64,000 bases of DNA. Source: Bacillus sp. FJAT-22090. GTDB lineage: Bacteria > Bacillota > Bacilli > Bacillales_A > Planococcaceae. Shown here one piece after another: positions 28,843 through 38,173 of this stretch. The stretch spans positions 3,100,154 through 3,164,153 of the forward strand of contig NZ_CP012601.1 of assembly GCF_001278755.1 (NCBI RefSeq). Reading direction: 5' to 3'. The notes under the pieces were generated by a model. The model worked only from the letters and a program-made list of their open reading frames with translations, had not been told where the DNA came from and searched no databases. Made by a program: the position numbers and the translations under genes. Each line of letters starts with the position of its first letter. The first letter of the stretch is position 1.

Positions 28843-28873
28843 TAGTATGCATCACATTACCATAAAATATGCA
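28843..28873 (-). promoter_or_regulatory. sigma-G promoter of spoVT
   Basis: Minus strand TGCATA (28868-28873), an 18-bp spacer and CATACTA (28843-28849) fit the sigma-G consensus TGMATA/CATNNTA in full. It overlaps the in-frame codons upstream of the chosen start, which supports that start. Confidence 0.8.
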
Positions 28874-28878
28874 AAGTG

Positions 28879-31800
28879 CTAATTCACTTCAGACTTTTCT
28901 TTTTTTGCCTCAGGCAACAACCGCATCATCTCTTCTAACACATCAAAAGGATTAAACTTCCCTGTTTTACGTTCATCGATTGTAATGACCAAATTTCGAT
29001 TATCCATGTTAAATCCAATTGCACGACCATATTTCATCGACTTTTCAACAAGCATGGCACCATCAATGTTTTGTGTACCCTCGGTACTGAATCGAATAGA
29101 CACAATCTTGTTTACTTCTTTGATTGATTCGACTCCTACATCTTTACCCCAAACTTTCATACGAGCAATTCGTAGCAATTTTTCTGCTTCCAGGGGAATG
29201 TCTCCAAAACGGTCTTGCAGCTCATCAACAAGGTCCATATATTCCTCTTCCTTGTCCATTGCTTTAACACGTTTATACATCTGGATTTTTTGATATCCAT
29301 CTGGAATATATTCGTCAGAAATATAAGCATCTGTCGATAAAACAATTTCTAAATCTTGTATTTCTTCTTTCTTTATACCTGTTCGTTTTTCCTCAATTGC
29401 ATCTTCAAGCATCTGTGTATATAAGTCGAAACCAACGGAATCAATAAACCCATGTTGTTGAGAACCTAATAGATTCCCTGCTCCTCGAATAGACAAATCA
29501 CGCATTGCGATTTTAAATCCGGAGCCAAGCTCTGTAAATTCCTTAATTGCTTGTAATCTTTTTTCCGCAACATCCGTCAATACCTTATCTCGTTGATGCA
29601 TTAAATAAGCATAAGCTACTCGATTCGAGCGTCCTACTCGACCACGAAGTTGATAAAGCTGCGATAATCCCATTTTATCAGCATCATGTATGATAAGCGT
29701 ATTCACATTTGGTATATCAATCCCTGTTTCAATAATAGTTGTTGTTACGAGTACATCATATTCCCCTTCTAAAAAGCTAATAATGACAGACTCTAGTTCT
29801 GTTTCAGGCATTTGTCCATGCGCAAAACCTACTCTTGCAGTTGGAACTAACATTTGAATTTCATCTACTTTTCGAGTAATGTCTTCCACCCGGTTGTATA
29901 AATAAAACGCCTGTCCTCCCCTTGCTAGCTCTCTTTCTATTGCTTCACGTACAAGTGCACCGTTATATTCCATCACATACGTTTGGACTGGGAAACGATT
30001 TTTAGGCGGTGTTTCGATAACAGATAAATCCCGCACTCCAATCATTGACATATGCAATGTCCGAGGTATTGGAGTTGCAGTTAGCGTAAGTACATCTACA
30101 TTTGTTTTTAATTGTTTTATCTTTTCTTTATGCTTTACTCCGAATCGCTGCTCTTCATCGACAACTAATAGCCCTAAATCTCGATACACAACGTCCTTGG
30201 ATAGAATACGATGTGTACCGACTATGACATCTACCATCCCTTTTTTTAATCCATTAATCGTCTCTGTTTGCTGTTTTTTAGTACGGAAACGGCTAAGTAA
30301 ACCAACTTCAATAGGGAACTCTTGAAAACGTTCTAACATTGTCTCGTAATGCTGTTGAGCAAGAATAGTAGTTGGACATAAAAAGGCAACCTGTTTTCCT
30401 TCCATTACCGCTTTAAAGGCGGCACGTATAGCTACTTCTGTTTTTCCATAACCAACATCTCCACAAATTAGACGATCCATCGGTCGTGGTTTTTCCATAT
30501 CTTTTTTTACTTCTTGTATTGAACGAAGCTGATCATCCGTTTCTTCATATGGAAAAGCAGCCTCGAAGGATTGCTGCATTTCACCGTCCGGCTCAAATGC
30601 ATATCCAACTTCCGATTCACGCTTTGCATAAAGTTTTATTAACTCATCCGCAATATCTTGAACAGCTGCAGATACTTTTGATTTTGTCTTTTTCCAATCC
30701 GCTCCGCCTAGTTTATGTAGCTTCGGATCCTTCTCCCCAGAAGCAACATACTTCTGAATAAGATCAATTTGGTCCACAGGAACAAATAGCTTATCTTCTC
30801 CACGGTAGCGTATGTGTAAATAATCTTTATGAATACCATTAACTAAAAGCGTTTCTATTCCGATATATTTCCCAATCCCATGATGTATATGTACAACATT
30901 ATCGCCAGGCTTTATTTCCGAATAGCTTTTAATGCGCTCTGCATTCGTTACTTTTTGTGTTCTTGCTTTTCTCTTATGTTTTTGTTTAAATAACTCAGAA
31001 TCGGTAATGACAGCAATGCGTTGGAGCGGTAATTCAAAACCAGCTTCCAAATCTCCGTCCACAATAAAAATTCCGGAGTTTTTCAAATCCTCCCCAGAAG
31101 CTCCAATCTTTGAAACTATTTCGTAATCTTCTAAAACAGTATGAACCTTTTGGACACGCTCTTTACCGTCAGCTAGAATTACTACTCGAAACTTTCCTTG
31201 TGAAAAACGATCAATCTCATTTTTCAATAGATGCATTTGTCCATGAAAGTTTTGCATTGGCTTACAGGAAAAGCCGATATTTTTTTTAATCGTTATACCT
31301 GAAAACGTACGAGAAAATAATGAAAAATATAATTTTTCATTTGGAAGCATCTGAATAATCTCTTTTAAATTATAAGAAGGTTTTACATCATGAACCGTTT
31401 TACCCTCCTCTAATAGAGCTAAAAACCAATCATTTTCTTCTCTTTCAAGTGTTTCGGTAACTTCTTGAATTCTTCCAAGCTCATCAAATAAAACCATTCC
31501 ATTAGCATCGAAATAATTACCTAAAAAGCTATTATGTTCATCAAGCAACGACACGTACTTCATAAATTCTTTCGGCTGCTCACCTTGTTTTAAAAGTTCG
31601 ATATCATGCTGGATATTTTGATAAAATTGCTCTTTCATTTCCGCTATTTTTACTTTTTTTAGACTTTCCGCTAAAGATTCTTCCAATTTATCGGCAAGTA
31701 ATTTCTTTTTATTCTCAGTTAATACATATTCAGTAGCTGGTAATATTCGAATATCCTTTAATTTTTCTAATGAACGTTGGTCCTCTGCGGAAAATGTTCG

Positions 31801-32412
31801 AATAGAGTCTACCTCCGTATCAAACAACTCTATACGAATTGGGTGCTCTAAATAGAGTGGGTATATATCTACAATCCCACCTCTTAAAGCAAATTCACCA
31901 GGTGCAGTAACCATTGGTTGACGAACATAGCCCATATTTATAAGACTTTGTAATAGTGTATCTAACACTATTTCCTCGCCTTCCGATATGGAGACTGTGC
32001 TCTCTCGCCAATCCTTCACAGATGGCATATGTTTTTTAAGTCCAGCTATCGGCACAATATATACTCCATTTTTTTTCGATAGCATGTGATCTAACGTTTC
32101 GATTCTTTGTGCCCGTAACTCTGGACTAGCTATGGAAATGTCTGCAGCTATAAGCTCATCCGCAGGAAATAAGCGTACTAAATCTTCTCCAACTAGTTTT
32201 ACTAAATCTTCCGTTAGCTTTTGAGCATGAAGTAAATTTGGTGTAACAATAAGAATAGCTTTTTTACGTGTACTATAGAGCATTTTACTAAAAACAGCTC
32301 TCGCACTGCCAGAGAGTCCTGTTATGAGCTGCTGATCTTGGCCGCTCTCTAATTCTTTTAATAGTTTTTGTATATGTGAATCTTCCCGTAATATATTGCT
32401 TAAAAGCTCCAT
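28879..32412 (-). CDS. mfd: transcription-repair coupling factor Mfd
   Basis: Mfd removes RNA polymerase stalled at DNA damage and recruits UvrA. The 1177-aa protein has UvrB-like N-terminal domains, an RNA-polymerase-interacting CarD-like domain (~480-550, PGDNVVHIHHGIGKYIG), a RecG-like motor with GDVGYGKTEVAIR and DEEQRFG, and a C-terminal TRCF domain. The size is typical. The start ATG follows a GGGGG-type ribosome-binding site. Confidence 0.97.
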   Translation of the reverse strand: MELLSNILREDSHIQKLLKELESGQDQQLITGLSGSARAVFSKMLYSTRKKAILIVTPNLLHAQKLTEDLVKLVGEDLVRLFPADELIAADISIASPELRAQRIETLDHMLSKKNGVYIVPIAGLKKHMPSVKDWRESTVSISEGEEIVLDTLLQSLINMGYVRQPMVTAPGEFALRGGIVDIYPLYLEHPIRIELFDTEVDSIRTFSAEDQRSLEKLKDIRILPATEYVLTENKKKLLADKLEESLAESLKKVKIAEMKEQFYQNIQHDIELLKQGEQPKEFMKYVSLLDEHNSFLGNYFDANGMVLFDELGRIQEVTETLEREENDWFLALLEEGKTVHDVKPSYNLKEIIQMLPNEKLYFSLFSRTFSGITIKKNIGFSCKPMQNFHGQMHLLKNEIDRFSQGKFRVVILADGKERVQKVHTVLEDYEIVSKIGASGEDLKNSGIFIVDGDLEAGFELPLQRIAVITDSELFKQKHKRKARTQKVTNAERIKSYSEIKPGDNVVHIHHGIGKYIGIETLLVNGIHKDYLHIRYRGEDKLFVPVDQIDLIQKYVASGEKDPKLHKLGGADWKKTKSKVSAAVQDIADELIKLYAKRESEVGYAFEPDGEMQQSFEAAFPYEETDDQLRSIQEVKKDMEKPRPMDRLICGDVGYGKTEVAIRAAFKAVMEGKQVAFLCPTTILAQQHYETMLERFQEFPIEVGLLSRFRTKKQQTETINGLKKGMVDVIVGTHRILSKDVVYRDLGLLVVDEEQRFGVKHKEKIKQLKTNVDVLTLTATPIPRTLHMSMIGVRDLSVIETPPKNRFPVQTYVMEYNGALVREAIERELARGGQAFYLYNRVEDITRKVDEIQMLVPTARVGFAHGQMPETELESVIISFLEGEYDVLVTTTIIETGIDIPNVNTLIIHDADKMGLSQLYQLRGRVGRSNRVAYAYLMHQRDKVLTDVAEKRLQAIKEFTELGSGFKIAMRDLSIRGAGNLLGSQQHGFIDSVGFDLYTQMLEDAIEEKRTGIKKEEIQDLEIVLSTDAYISDEYIPDGYQKIQMYKRVKAMDKEEEYMDLVDELQDRFGDIPLEAEKLLRIARMKVWGKDVGVESIKEVNKIVSIRFSTEGTQNIDGAMLVEKSMKYGRAIGFNMDNRNLVITIDERKTGKFNPFDVLEEMMRLLPEAKKEKSEVN

Positions 32413-32435
32413 TTCAATCCCCCGTTTTATAAGAA

Positions 32436-32520
32436 AAGCGTAAGGCGCCTGTATAGCCGCGAATGCTATTACTAATGCATAATAAGAAGATTAGTATTAG
32501 ACTACTTAGCGGCTGGCACC
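32436..32520. repeat. long imperfect hairpin upstream of mfd
   Basis: It starts with an AAAAGCGTAAGGCGCCTGT unit like those near 16.4-16.5 kb. Then AGCCGC (32455-32460) pairs with GCGGCT (32509-32514), and an inner arm CTATTACTAAT pairs with ATTAGTATTAG. Outer GGCGCC and GGCACC also face each other. It lies between the fin terminator and mfd; no gene is seen in 32413-32590. Confidence 0.6.
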
Positions 32521-32589
32521 AGTAACTAGACAATTAAAAAGTAGAAAACTGTAGGTGCCTTTTATCTACCCTGATAGACAACTTCAAAA

Positions 32590-32629
32590 CAGAAAAAGGC
32601 TTTGCACACTATACCGTGCCAAAGCAACT
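32590..32629 (-). terminator. fin terminator
   Basis: GCTTTGGCAC/GTGTGCAAAGC stem followed by CTTTTTCTG on the minus strand. Confidence 0.75.
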
Positions 32630-32860
32630 CTACTGTATCCACTTTTTTAATGCATAGTAATTCGGAAATTTTTGGAGAGAACTTTGACACTCTTCACAAA
32701 TACACTGTACTGTGAAATCCCCCTCATTTCCAAGTTCTATATATAAATCTTTTTCTTCAGGTGTTATTTCATTTTTTTTCAAAAAATGCTCATCTATAGA
32801 GTCCAAAGGCAATTGGCCTATTTCTGTTTCACAATGTCGACATTTATATCGTATGGTCAT
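32630..32860 (-). CDS. fin: anti-sigma-F factor Fin
   Basis: A 76-aa zinc-finger-like protein (CRHC near the start, CICEEC near the end) homologous to B. subtilis Fin (YabK), which shuts off sigma-F to help the switch to sigma-G in the forespore. The start is the ATG at 32860, directly after AAAGGAGG; the 14-codon in-frame extension passes through that site. It lies 45 bp after pth and is probably transcribed from a forespore promoter. Confidence 0.92.
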   Translation of the reverse strand: MTIRYKCRHCETEIGQLPLDSIDEHFLKKNEITPEEKDLYIELGNEGDFTVQCICEECQSSLQKFPNYYALKKWIQ

Positions 32861-32882
32861 GCCCAAAACCTCCTTTTTAGGA

Positions 32883-32911
32883 AGTATAGGCCTAGACGTC
32901 ATAATTTATGC
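32883..32911 (-). promoter_or_regulatory. possible sigma-F promoter of fin
   Basis: Minus strand GCATA (32907-32911), a 14-bp spacer and GGCCTATACT (32883-32892). It partly fits the sigma-F consensus (GYATA, GGNNANANT). It overlaps the pth stop. Confidence 0.35.
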
Positions 32912-33469
32912 ACCATTATAAATATTCATCACTTCTAAAAAGGTTTTTGATAGCCACGCTTCACATGCATCGGCACTTTTTTTAACTGCATGTGCCATAT
33001 CTGATTTTTCTTCTTCTGTGAATTTTGATAAAACATAATCAGGTACTTTCATTCCATTTTTAGGACGATCAATTCCAATACGAATTCGATTAAACTCCTG
33101 TGTACCTAAATGATGAATAAGAGATTTTATTCCATTATGACCTCCTGCACTTCCTTTTTGACGAAGACGGAGCTTTCCTACCTGTAAATCTAAATCATCA
33201 TAAATAACGACAATCTCATCATTCTCAACGTTATAATAATCCATCATTGGTACAACGCACTCTCCAGATAAATTCATATACGTCAATGGTTTCAATAGCA
33301 TCACTTTTTCTGTTCCGATATGAGCAACGCCATACATACCATTAAATTTTGATTGAGTCAGTGGAGTATTTAATCGATCAGCTAATTCATCTATAACATG
33401 AAAGCCTATATTGTGTCTGGTTGCCTCGTATTGTTTACCTGGATTCCCTAAACCGATGATGATTTTCAT
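32906..33469 (-). CDS. pth: peptidyl-tRNA hydrolase
   Basis: This enzyme releases peptides from prematurely dropped peptidyl-tRNA. The 187-aa protein has [18 protein letters not shown], with the conserved Asn10 and catalytic His, and [11 protein letters not shown] in the middle. It is spoVC in B. subtilis. The usual ctc-pth spacing is expanded here by a ~0.8-kb repeat block. Confidence 0.97.
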   Translation of the reverse strand: MKIIIGLGNPGKQYEATRHNIGFHVIDELADRLNTPLTQSKFNGMYGVAHIGTEKVMLLKPLTYMNLSGECVVPMMDYYNVENDEIVVIYDDLDLQVGKLRLRQKGSAGGHNGIKSLIHHLGTQEFNRIRIGIDRPKNGMKVPDYVLSKFTEEEKSDMAHAVKKSADACEAWLSKTFLEVMNIYNGA

Positions 33470-33522
33470 TCGTTTTCCATTCCTTTAATTACGTATTTCA
33501 TTTATTTTAACATATACATAGA

Positions 33523-33546
33523 GAAAAACGCAGATTCTTCTGCGTT
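33523..33546. terminator. hairpin AACGCAGA/TCTGCGTT upstream of pth
   Basis: A perfect 8-bp stem with a 4-base loop is followed by TTTCTC on the minus strand. A near-identical 20-mer lies at 34320-34339, so the two flank the repeat block. Reading toward pth, this could end transcripts coming from the repeat region. Confidence 0.6.
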
Positions 33547-33599
33547 ACAGACTGTAGACAAACTCGAATTTATTTTATATAGGATAGACTGGTTTTTCG

Positions 33600-33760
33600 A
33601 ATCTTACCACTCGCTTTCCGCAGGCGAGCGCCAAGCCGCTTGGGCCAACACGATGTTGGTCATGAAGGCGTTGAGGCCCATAAGATGTGGGTCATGCAAT
33701 CGTTGCCGTAGAATGCGGCGAACTTAGATTGCCTTCCATTTGATGAGGCGTACTTAGTCT
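33600..33760 (+). repeat. repeat family C, double copy
   Basis: Two hairpins, CCAACA-CGA-TGTTGG (33645-33659) and CCCATA-AGA-TGTGGG (33677-33691), are each followed by TCATG. Then come GCAATCGTTGCCGTAGAATG and CGGCGAACTTAGATTGCCTT. This copy lacks a family A insertion and so acts as the empty site for 20.4 kb. Confidence 0.8.
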
Positions 33761-33819
33761 TCCTTCCTTAAGCTGAGAGCACTGAAAAAGTCCTCAATGA
33801 GATTTCATAACAGTATTTA

Positions 33820-34149
33820 CGTTCCAGGCGGACGCGTTCCGCCGGCATGGCTTCAGCCGCTTCCCTCGCTCGCTCGGTCCAGGGTCTTCAGCTCATGCTA
33901 TTCCGGCTGGAGTCGCCGCCTTCCACTCCAATTAATATCAGTTTTTCAATTAGAAAACCATCCTGCCATTAATAGAGCAATTTTTATCACTTATATTTTT
34001 TCAATTAGTATTTATAGAAAATCGTTGGAAAAGGCGACACTCCTGCGGGAATAGCGTTAGCTGAAGACCCCGCAGCGTAGCGAGGAGGCTAAGGCAACGC
34101 CCGCGGAAAGGGAGCCGTTTCAACGATTTTCCTATTTATCGGACGACAT
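33820..34149 (-). repeat. long dispersed repeat family B, compact copy
   Basis: It is the inverted homologue of 20337-20875, ~330 bp, without family A or C insertions. Its right end AATGTCGTCCGATAAATAGG (minus strand) is the same sequence that closes the nucleotidyltransferase gene at 20337. The remaining 34150-34319 stretch shows nothing recognisable. Confidence 0.85.
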
Positions 34150-34350
34150 TATTTAGTAAAGTCAAATTCTATTGACTTTTTCAGTATCCTCGCTAAGCAA
34201 TACCTATTGTTTTTTTCTATTTTACTCAGGAAGAATAATCTTGATGTAATGAAAATGATGACAAAAAAACAAAATAACAACGATACCATTTATCCAACAG
34301 TCTTTTGTCTTCAATCTGAAACGCAGATTCTTATGCGTTAACAACTACAG

Positions 34351-34389
34351 AGAAAAAGAGATTGCCTTTTTGAGACAACCTCTTTTCTT
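34351..34389 (-). terminator. ctc terminator
   Basis: The stem AAGAGGTTGTCT/AGGCAATCTCTT is followed by TTTTC on the minus strand, just after the ctc stop. Confidence 0.85.
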
Positions 34390-34395
34390 TTAAAA

Positions 34396-35013
34396 TTATT
34401 CTTCTGTTTTTGCTTCTTCAGTATCATTATTTTCTTCGGCTTCAGCATCTGTCATCTCTGTTTCTTCCTCTTCTACGCGAGGTGCTGAGACAGTCACTAA
34501 TGTATAATCATCTTCATTTAAAATTGTATAGTTTGTTTTGTCGCGAATATCAGCAATAGTGATTGTATCACCAATTGCCATGTTCGTTACATCCACGTCA
34601 ATACTATCTGGAATATCAGAAGGTTTTACTGTAATGGTTACTTCTCTGTTAGGTTGCTGAAGCGTTCCGCCCTCAGAAACTCCTACCGATTCACCAATGA
34701 CATTAACCAAGACGTTCACTTCTAACTCTTCCTTCATATTAATCGCTAAAAAGTCCGCATGGATCATTTGACCTTTTAGGATATTCATTTGGTAGTCATT
34801 CAAAACGACGTTTACTTGTTTTCCGTCTACTTCTAGTTTCATGACTCCATTGCGTCCAACTTCTCGAATGGTTTTAGCTAAATCCTTCTCATCTACAGCA
34901 ATAGATTGTGATTCCATTTGAAAACCATAAACTACAGCTGGGATGAAACCATTTTTCCTTAGTTGTGCATTTTCTTTATGCTCACGTTTTTTTGTTTTAA
35001 CCAATGTATTCAT
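34396..35013 (-). CDS. ctc: 50S ribosomal protein L25/general stress protein Ctc
   Basis: This protein binds 5S rRNA in the large subunit. The 205-aa protein has the L25 N-terminal domain (~1-95), a TL5-type beta C-terminal domain (~95-185) and an acidic tail. In B. subtilis ctc is the classic sigma-B stress gene, and the same type of promoter is present here. The ATG follows AGGAGGATG. Confidence 0.95.
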   Translation of the reverse strand: MNTLVKTKKREHKENAQLRKNGFIPAVVYGFQMESQSIAVDEKDLAKTIREVGRNGVMKLEVDGKQVNVVLNDYQMNILKGQMIHADFLAINMKEELEVNVLVNVIGESVGVSEGGTLQQPNREVTITVKPSDIPDSIDVDVTNMAIGDTITIADIRDKTNYTILNEDDYTLVTVSAPRVEEEETEMTDAEAEENNDTEEAKTEE

Positions 35014-35054
35014 CTATATCCATCCTCCTAAAAGTTCTTATCCTTATTAGATAT

Positions 35055-35080
35055 ATACCCATTATGAGGATGTTTCAAAC
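35055..35080 (-). promoter_or_regulatory. sigma-B promoter of ctc
   Basis: Minus strand GTTTGA (35075-35080), a 14-bp spacer and GGGTAT (35055-35060): a near-perfect match to the sigma-B consensus GTTTAA/GGGTAT, ~50 bp upstream of the ctc ATG and immediately after prs. Confidence 0.85.
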
Positions 35081-35090
35081 GCTGGTAAGA

Positions 35091-36050
35091 TTAATCAAAT
35101 AAAGTACTTACTGACTTCTCTTCGAAAACGCGGACGATTGCATCGCCTAATAATTTTGCAACAGACAATTCTTTAATCTTAGGTGAAGTTTTATCTTCTG
35201 CAAGTTGAATAGAATTTGTAATAACTAACTCTTTAATAACAGAGTTATCTATACGTTCGATTGCTGGTCCAGATAATACAGGGTGTGTACAGCAAGCATA
35301 AACTTCTTTTGCACCACTTTCCATCAATGCTTTAGCAGCAATAGAAATAGTTCCAGCAGTATCGATAATATCATCAATTAGAATTGCCGTTTTTCCTTCT
35401 ACATTACCAACGATATTCATTACTTCAGCAACGTTCGGACGAGGACGACGCTTATCGATAATAGCGATTGGAGCTTTCAAACGGTCTGCCATTTTACGAG
35501 CACGCGTAACTCCACCGTGGTCTGGTGATACAATAACAATTTCGGATGGATCTAAGTTTTTACCTAAGAAATAGTCAGATAAAATAGGTGAAGCAACTAA
35601 ATGATCAATTGGAATATCAAAGAATCCTTGTATTTGTGGAGCATGTAAATCTAGCACGATTGCGCGTGTAGCTCCAGCCGTAGTTAATAGGTTTGCAACT
35701 AACTTCGCTGTGATTGGTTCACGTGCACGTGCTTTTCTATCTTGTCGAGCATATCCATAATAAGGTAAAACCACACTAACAGTACGAGCGGAAGCACGTT
35801 TTACTGCATCAAGCATGATTAATAATTCCATAATATGCTCATTTACAGGGCCAGAAGTGGATTGAACGATAAATACGTCACAACCACGGATACTTTCATC
35901 GATATTGATTTGAACTTCTCCATCACTAAATCTAGTAACTGTACTTTTTCCTAGCGGAACCCCTACTTCTTTTGCAATTTCTTCTGCTAACTTTTTATTA
36001 GAATTTAAAGTGAATATTTTCAATTTCGAATTTTTATATTGTTCTGGCAT
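35091..36050 (-). CDS. prs: ribose-phosphate pyrophosphokinase
   Basis: This enzyme makes PRPP from ribose 5-phosphate and ATP for nucleotide, His and Trp synthesis. The 319-aa protein has [14 protein letters not shown] and the PRPP-binding loop [12 protein letters not shown]. It lies 27 bp after glmU and is probably co-transcribed with it. No terminator is seen before ctc, so read-through into ctc is possible. Confidence 0.97.
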   Translation of the reverse strand: MPEQYKNSKLKIFTLNSNKKLAEEIAKEVGVPLGKSTVTRFSDGEVQINIDESIRGCDVFIVQSTSGPVNEHIMELLIMLDAVKRASARTVSVVLPYYGYARQDRKARAREPITAKLVANLLTTAGATRAIVLDLHAPQIQGFFDIPIDHLVASPILSDYFLGKNLDPSEIVIVSPDHGGVTRARKMADRLKAPIAIIDKRRPRPNVAEVMNIVGNVEGKTAILIDDIIDTAGTISIAAKALMESGAKEVYACCTHPVLSGPAIERIDNSVIKELVITNSIQLAEDKTSPKIKELSVAKLLGDAIVRVFEEKSVSTLFD

Positions 36051-36077
36051 GATAATCCTCCTGAGTAGTGGGTTAAT

Positions 36078-37442
36078 TTATTTTAGTTTATTTACATAGC
36101 CTTCTTTATTTTCTTGTCTAGCTCGACCAATCGCAAGAGCTTCTCCAGGCACATCATTTGTAATAGTAGAACCAGCAGCAACATACGAATTTTTGCCAAT
36201 TGTTACTGGCGCTATTAAATTGGAGTTACAGCCAACAAAGGAATCATCTTCGATTGTAGTTTTAAACTTATTTTTACCATCGTAATTCACTGTTATGGTT
36301 CCACAACCTATATTCACATTTGAACCAATAGATGCGTCTCCCATATAGCTTAGATGTGAAATTTTACTTCCATTCCCTACTGTAGACTTTTTCACTTCTA
36401 CAAAGTTTCCAATCTTCACATCATTTCCAACGTCTGACTGTGGTCGGATATGTGCAAACGGTCCGATTGAGGTATGATCGCCTACTTCGCTTGATAGAAC
36501 AACCGAAGAATGAATAGTTGTTCCATTTCCAATTACACTTGAAACAATATGACTATTTGGTCCAATTGTGCAATTTTCTCCGATTATAGTCTTCCCTTCA
36601 ATAATGACTCCAGGCTGAATAACAGTATCGGCACCTATTACTGCGTCGCTACTAATGTATGTATTCTGAGGATCTATGATTGTTACACCTTCACGCATAT
36701 GATGATGTGCAATACGAGATCGCATAATTTGTTCTGCTTGAGAAAGGGCGATTCGATCATTTATTCCCAAAATTTCATCAAAATCTTTTGCTGCAAAAGC
36801 AGAAATTACTTCGCCTTCTTTTTGTAAAATCTCAATTACATCTGGTAAATAATATTCGCCTTGAGCATTTTCATTTTTTACTAATTTTAACGATTTAAAT
36901 AATGCTTGATTATCAAAACAATATGTTCCCGAGTTAATCTCATTGACAAGTTGTTCATCTGATGTAGCATCTTTTTGTTCTACGATACTTTTAACATTTC
37001 CATCCTCTGAACGAATAATTCTTCCGTAACCAGTAGGATCATTCGCAATTGCTGTAAGAATGGTTGCTTTGGCACCTGATTGTTTATGGTGATTCAATAA
37101 GTCGCTCATTGTTTCGGCAGTAATCAGTGGAGTGTCTCCACAAATAACAATGGTTGTGCCTGAAAGGGTTGCAAGTGCTGTCTCTGCTTGTAGTACAGCA
37201 TGTGCAGTTCCTAATTGTTCTGCTTGTAAGGAATATTCACTTCTATTACCTAATTCGCTTTGAACCGTTTCTGCACCGTGACCAACGACTGTTACAATCT
37301 TATCTACACCAAGTTTCTCCATGTTTTCAACAACATGTTCCACCATTGGCTTCCCACAAACAGGATGTAGCACTTTATATAGACTTGACTTCATACGAGT
37401 TCCTTTACCAGCAGCTAATACAACCGCATAAGTATTTGTCAT
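36078..37442 (-). CDS. glmU: bifunctional GlcNAc-1-P uridyltransferase / GlcN-1-P acetyltransferase
   Basis: GlmU makes UDP-GlcNAc for peptidoglycan. The 454-aa protein has an N-terminal uridyltransferase domain with [11 protein letters not shown] (9-19) and a C-terminal left-handed beta-helix of hexapeptide repeats (~250-450) for acetyl transfer. Its own sigma-A promoter lies just upstream. Confidence 0.97.
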   Translation of the reverse strand: MTNTYAVVLAAGKGTRMKSSLYKVLHPVCGKPMVEHVVENMEKLGVDKIVTVVGHGAETVQSELGNRSEYSLQAEQLGTAHAVLQAETALATLSGTTIVICGDTPLITAETMSDLLNHHKQSGAKATILTAIANDPTGYGRIIRSEDGNVKSIVEQKDATSDEQLVNEINSGTYCFDNQALFKSLKLVKNENAQGEYYLPDVIEILQKEGEVISAFAAKDFDEILGINDRIALSQAEQIMRSRIAHHHMREGVTIIDPQNTYISSDAVIGADTVIQPGVIIEGKTIIGENCTIGPNSHIVSSVIGNGTTIHSSVVLSSEVGDHTSIGPFAHIRPQSDVGNDVKIGNFVEVKKSTVGNGSKISHLSYMGDASIGSNVNIGCGTITVNYDGKNKFKTTIEDDSFVGCNSNLIAPVTIGKNSYVAAGSTITNDVPGEALAIGRARQENKEGYVNKLK

Positions 37443-37480
37443 TTTCCGTTTTCCCTCCAGTGGGCTAATTTCCTCTTTTG

Positions 37481-37509
37481 ACTATAGCGGAAATGAAACC
37501 ATTTTTCAA
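37481..37509 (-). promoter_or_regulatory. glmU-prs sigma-A promoter
   Basis: TTGAAA (37504-37509), a 17-bp spacer and TATAGT (37481-37486) on the minus strand, ~38 bp upstream of the glmU ATG. Confidence 0.75.
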
Positions 37510-37567
37510 GGAAATATCTCTTGACAAATACATGACAAAACAAGTATTATAAATAATTTTTCTGCAC

Positions 37568-37599
37568 AAAAAAACCATCTCATGCTAGAAATGGTTTTA
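37568..37599 (-). terminator. spoVG terminator
   Basis: AACCATTTCT/AGATGGTT-type stem with TTTTTTT on the minus strand, ~50 bp after the spoVG stop. Confidence 0.7.
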
Positions 37600-37647
37600 G
37601 TTGATTCATATATTTTGCCTAAAAGCAGCATATTATTCACCTAATTA

Positions 37648-37935
37648 TTAATAACTAGCTTCTGCTACCGGCTCCTCTATATCACCGCTTAAATGATAAG
37701 CGTATAACACTGCATCTTGAATTTTTGTACGAGTTCCAGAATTTATTGGATGAGCTATATCTCTAAATTCACCCTCAGGAGTTCTTTTGCTAGGCATTGC
37801 TACAAATAATCCTCCATTCCCATCAATAACTCGAATATCGTGTACAACAAACTCATTGTCCAGTGTAATGGAAGCGATAGCCCTCATACGACCATCTGAT
37901 AGTACTTTACGTAATCTTACGTCTGTTACTTCCAT
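37648..37935 (-). CDS. spoVG: regulator SpoVG
   Basis: A 95-aa SpoVG-family nucleic-acid-binding protein involved in septation control and cortex formation in Bacillus and in global regulation elsewhere. The N-terminus [11 protein letters not shown] and the [20 protein letters not shown] block (split across two beta strands) are family hallmarks. The AGAGGGG ribosome-binding site precedes the ATG. The upstream sigma-H promoter agrees with its known early sporulation control. Confidence 0.97.
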   Translation of the reverse strand: MEVTDVRLRKVLSDGRMRAIASITLDNEFVVHDIRVIDGNGGLFVAMPSKRTPEGEFRDIAHPINSGTRTKIQDAVLYAYHLSGDIEEPVAEASY

Positions 37936-37977
37936 TTTACAGCACCCCTCTTCTAATAGTAAAAAACTCTTTTATTA

Positions 37978-38004
37978 TTATTCCACGAAACTTATAAATA
38001 TCCT
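37978..38004 (-). promoter_or_regulatory. sigma-H promoter of spoVG
   Basis: Minus strand AGGATAT (37998-38004), an 11-bp spacer and GTGGAATAA (37978-37986) match the sigma-H consensus and the B. subtilis spoVG promoter spacing. About 130 bp of very A/T-rich DNA lies upstream (38010-38140); in B. subtilis that region contains an upstream activating box and AbrB sites. Confidence 0.88.
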
Positions 38005-38173
38005 TCTTCTTTTATGAATCTTTTTAATATTATAAAATAATTAGATTGCTTTACTCGAAATCCATAATTATCCATATAAATTACTAATCTATTTTATTGA
38101 ATTTACTATAAATTGGATTTTTTATTTTCTTTTTATAATTGCGGTGCACTATTGTGATGAGGCATTTTATAAA

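Noticed and set aside
33820-34149. Insertion sequence
   Set aside because: No transposase or remnant frame is present in or near the repeat; the copies are non-coding.
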